Source: Streptomyces barkulensis (lineage in GTDB: Bacteria > Actinomycetota > Actinomycetes > Streptomycetales > Streptomycetaceae). Taken from it: DNA of 64,000 nt. The stretch is taken from assembly GCF_002843305.1 (NCBI RefSeq), contig NZ_PGSG01000061.1, positions 124,001 to 188,000 of the forward strand, given 5' to 3'. Of the stretch, positions 61,187 through 64,000 are shown in pieces. The notes below the pieces were generated by a model. It was not told where the DNA came from. It worked only from the letters and a program-made list of their open reading frames with translations, and made no database searches. The translations under genes and the position numbers were made by a program. The stretch's first letter is position 1; each line of letters opens with the position of its first letter.

Positions 61187-64000
61187 ATGCCGGACGGACT
61201 CCCCCTTGGAAAAGATGCGACGGAAACCCTGCACGGCAGTCGGCCCGATGTCCTGGAACTGGAACGGGCCGAAAACGCGGTGCGGGCCTGCACGGACACG
61301 GTCGGCGCCGTCTGCGCGCTGCGGACACACCACGGAGGCGGCCTCACGCTCCTGCTGGAGGCCGGCCCCGGGCTCGAGGAGCGCGACTGGGCGACGTGCG
61401 CACGTGCCGCGGTCAGGACCATGGTGGCCGAGTGCGGACTGGCACCGGAGACCGTGGGTCTGGTCCGCGCAGGGGCACTCGCCGCGCCGGCCGGAGGGGA
61501 ACCGGCGAACGCTTCCGCACGGCGGCGGGAGGTGCTGCGTCGCTACCGGTCCGGTGAACTCGAACTGCTCCACCGCCACGACGCGGTGGACCCCGCCCGG
61601 CCCTCCGGCTCCTCCTCCACCGGCACCACCAACGTCGGCGACGCCGCCGGGCGTCCCGTTCCCGCCGGGGCGCCGGCCCCGCGGTCAGGCGGCCTGCCCG
61701 CGCTGACCCTGGAGTCGATGCGCGAGGACGTCGCGCGCTCCGTGGGCGTCACCCCCTCCGCCATCGGCGACGAGGACGACCTCGTCTACCACGGGCTGGA
61801 CTCCATCCGGCTCATGCAGCTCGTCAACCAGTGGCAACTCGACTCCCTGTCGCTGAAGTTCGCCGACTTCGCCGAGCGTCCTGTTCTCACCGCCTGGTGG
61901 AAACTGGTCACCGATCGGCGCGAACGGCCGGACGGCGGGGAGGCCGGCCGTTCGGCGGACGGATCGGCGGTCGACGAGAGCGAGCCCTTCGCCCTGACAC
62001 CCGTGCAGCACGCGTACTGGATCGGACGCCGCGACGACCAGGTGCTCGGTGGCGTGGCATGCCACTTCTACGTGGAGTTCGACGGCGACCCGCGCACCCC
62101 GGTGGACCCCGGGCTCCTGGAGGGTTCCGTACGGGAGCTGATGCGCCGCCACGCGATGCTGCGGGCCAGGTTCCTGGACGACGGGACCCAGCAGGTGCCG
62201 GAGGATCCCGCCTGGCCCGGCCTCACGGTGCACGACCTGCGCGGAGCCGGCGAGGCCGAGGTGGAACGCCATCTGGCCGAGGAGCGGGAGCGCCTCGCGC
62301 ACCGCCGTCTGGACGTCGACGGCGGTGTGGTGTTCGACGTGCGGCTGTCGCTGCTGCCCGGGGACCGCCACCGCATGCACGTCAACGTGGACCTGCTGGT
62401 GGCGGACGTGCTCAGCATCCAGATCCTCTTCCGCGACCTGTCGCGCATCTACCGGGCGGGCGGGGACGCCGACCGGGCCGGGCTGCCGGAGCTCGGCTAC
62501 GGTTTCCCCACCTACCTCGCCCGGGTGGAGGACCGGCGCAGCGCCGACCGGGAACGGGCCCGGGAGTACTGGCACGCCCGCCTCCCCGATCTGCCCGGCG
62601 GTCCCCAGCTCCCGGTCTCCGTCGAGCCCTCGTCGATCGCGGCTCCGCGCTTCGTCCGGCGCGACCACCGGCTGGACGCACGGGAGCGGGCCGCGCTGGA
62701 GGAACTCGCGCGCCGACACGGGGTCACCGTCCCCGTGCTGCTGGCGACGGCCTACGCCGAGGTCCTCGGCGCCTGGAGCACGGAACCGCGCTTCCTGCTG
62801 AACGTCCCGCTGTTCGACCGCTCCGTGCTGGACCCCCACGTCGAGCACCTGGTGGCGGACTTCACCAACCTCGTACCGCTGGAGGTGGACCTGGACTCCG
62901 AGACCGGGTTCGGGCAGCGGGCACTGGAACTACAGGCCCGCCTGCGATCCGACATGGCCCATTCCGAGTACACCGGGGTGGAGGTCCTCCGCGATCTGGC
63001 GCGGTCGCGCACGGACGGGGCCCCTCCTCCCTCCGTGGTGTTCACCAGCGCCGTCGGCATGGGCGACCTGGTCGGCCAGGAGACGCAGGAGGCGTTCGGC
63101 CGGCTCGGCTGGATGCTGTCGCAGACGCCGCAGGTGTGGCTGGACCACCAGGTGATCGAGCAGGACGGCGGCCTGCTGCTGGTGTGGGACGCGGTCGAGG
63201 AACTCTTCCCGCCCGGCGTCCTGGACGCCATGTTCACCACCTACACCCGCCTGCTCGACCACCTCGGCGACCACGACTGGAACACCCCCCTGCCCCCACT
63301 GCTCCCACCCGAGCAGCGCCTCGTCCGCGCCACCGCCAACGACACCACCGGCCCCCTGCCCGACACCCTCCTGCACGACGGCTTCTTCACCCACGCCGCC
63401 CGCACCCCCCACCGCACCGCCCTGCTCACCCCCGACGGCCACACCACCTACCACGACCTCGCCGACCAGGCCCTGCGCATCGCCACAACCCTGCTGGACC
63501 GCGGCACCACCCCGGGCGAACCGATCGCCGTCACCCTCCCCAAGGGACCCGACCAGATCGCCGCCGTCCTCGGCATCCTGGCCGCCGGAGCCGCCTACGT
63601 CCCCGTCGGCGTCGACCAGCCACCCGAACGCCGCAAACGGATCTACCAACGCGCCGGAGTACGCACCGTGCTGACGGGAGAGACCGCGGACGAACAGCCC
63701 GGAGAACCGGCGACGGTGCCCCTGGCCGACTGCGCCGCCTCCGCCCCGCTGGACGCACCCCTGCCCCAGGACCCCGACACCCTGGCCTATGTGATCTTCA
63801 CATCGGGATCCACCGGCGAACCCAAGGGCGTGGCCGTCTCCCACCGCGCCGCCATGAACACCATCACCGACCTCAACGACCGCTGCCACGTCACCGCCGA
63901 CGACCGCGTCCTGGCCCTGTCCGCCCTGGACTTCGACCTCTCCGTCTACGACACCTTCGGCCTGCTCACCGCCGGCGGCACCCTCATCCTCCCCCACCAC
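61187..64000 (+). CDS. NRPS (acyl-ligase remnant - aryl carrier - heterocyclization - adenylation), truncated by window end
   Basis: An NRPS of at least 938 codons, open at the right edge. Residues 1-145 look like the C-terminal subdomain of a fatty-acyl-AMP-ligase-like enzyme without catalytic Lys. Residues about 178-245 are a carrier protein, the phosphopantetheine Ser206 lying in HGLDSIRLM, which is the aryl-carrier type. About 265-700 is a condensation domain of the heterocyclization type: TPVQHAYWIGR and DLLVADVLS (D402, D407, S410) replace HHxxxDG. The A domain starts near 730 (FTSGSTGEPKG near 867). The plan resembles MbtB/PchE siderophore synthetases, which make thiazoline or oxazoline rings from Cys, Ser or Thr. 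Confidence 0.9.
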   Translation, partial: MPDGLPLGKDATETLHGSRPDVLELERAENAVRACTDTVGAVCALRTHHGGGLTLLLEAGPGLEERDWATCARAAVRTMVAECGLAPETVGLVRAGALAAPAGGEPANASARRREVLRRYRSGELELLHRHDAVDPARPSGSSSTGTTNVGDAAGRPVPAGAPAPRSGGLPALTLESMREDVARSVGVTPSAIGDEDDLVYHGLDSIRLMQLVNQWQLDSLSLKFADFAERPVLTAWWKLVTDRRERPDGGEAGRSADGSAVDESEPFALTPVQHAYWIGRRDDQVLGGVACHFYVEFDGDPRTPVDPGLLEGSVRELMRRHAMLRARFLDDGTQQVPEDPAWPGLTVHDLRGAGEAEVERHLAEERERLAHRRLDVDGGVVFDVRLSLLPGDRHRMHVNVDLLVADVLSIQILFRDLSRIYRAGGDADRAGLPELGYGFPTYLARVEDRRSADRERAREYWHARLPDLPGGPQLPVSVEPSSIAAPRFVRRDHRLDARERAALEELARRHGVTVPVLLATAYAEVLGAWSTEPRFLLNVPLFDRSVLDPHVEHLVADFTNLVPLEVDLDSETGFGQRALELQARLRSDMAHSEYTGVEVLRDLARSRTDGAPPPSVVFTSAVGMGDLVGQETQEAFGRLGWMLSQTPQVWLDHQVIEQDGGLLLVWDAVEELFPPGVLDAMFTTYTRLLDHLGDHDWNTPLPPLLPPEQRLVRATANDTTGPLPDTLLHDGFFTHAARTPHRTALLTPDGHTTYHDLADQALRIATTLLDRGTTPGEPIAVTLPKGPDQIAAVLGILAAGAAYVPVGVDQPPERRKRIYQRAGVRTVLTGETADEQPGEPATVPLADCAASAPLDAPLPQDPDTLAYVIFTSGSTGEPKGVAVSHRAAMNTITDLNDRCHVTADDRVLALSALDFDLSVYDTFGLLTAGGTLILPHH

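Overview
The window is about 70% GC and strongly G/C-biased at third codon positions. It carries typical streptomycete families: SARP and LacI regulators, an Rv1733c-like membrane protein, a DDN-type F420 oxidoreductase, DUF6421, DUF5134, DUF4395 and a PabAB fusion. I read it as chromosomal DNA of a Streptomyces or close relative. No rRNA, tRNA, CRISPR array, complete insertion sequence or phage module was seen. The only mobile-like object is a 74-bp palindromic repeat at 30194-30267.

Layout. 0-9.9 kb: a stress-protein/Rv1733c pair, a beta-helix protein fused to an AAA ATPase, a multi-pass membrane hydrolase, a DeoR-SRPBCC operon and small regulators. 9.9-20 kb: a ROK repressor, a SARP, a TetR/DDN divergon, a geranylgeranyl reductase-like flavoprotein, an M20 dipeptidase, a P-loop/Nudix fusion, and a ROK sugar kinase divergent from its LacI regulator. 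20-33.5 kb: etfBA, a flavin reductase, a thioredoxin/DUF4395 pair, PlsC, a transglutaminase-like protein, a DUF6421/SDR/threonine aldolase operon, GDPD, GNAT, VOC, DUF5134, M56 peptidase and PAP2. 33.5-44.3 kb: TetR, a secreted LVIVD/DUF305 pair, an ArsR/old-yellow-enzyme divergon with twin operators, uracil-DNA glycosylase coupled to a GlcNAc-type kinase, a CbiX-like protein, a lactonase, YjbQ and a flavin monooxygenase-like protein.

44.4-54.0 kb is one metabolic unit for L-rhamnose. A LacI regulator and a mutarotase face a large operon with isomerase, aldolase/lactaldehyde-dehydrogenase fusion, kinase and lutABC. It would take rhamnose to dihydroxyacetone phosphate plus lactate, and lactate to pyruvate. 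No sugar transporter lies beside it. lutC is frameshifted at a run of six C.

54.1-56.9 kb holds a NamZ-like muramidase, a macrodomain protein and a LuxR regulator with a degenerate receiver. From 56.9 kb to the right edge a nonribosomal peptide gene cluster begins: an aminodeoxychorismate synthase (PabAB) and a benzoate-CoA-ligase-like enzyme face an NRPS read as aryl carrier protein - heterocyclization - adenylation, cut by the window end. The NRPS starts with what looks like the decayed C-terminal subdomain of an acyl-AMP ligase, and its base composition changes sharply at the Cy/A boundary. Many gene ends carry long perfect GC-rich hairpins, and several divergent promoters carry clear palindromic operators.
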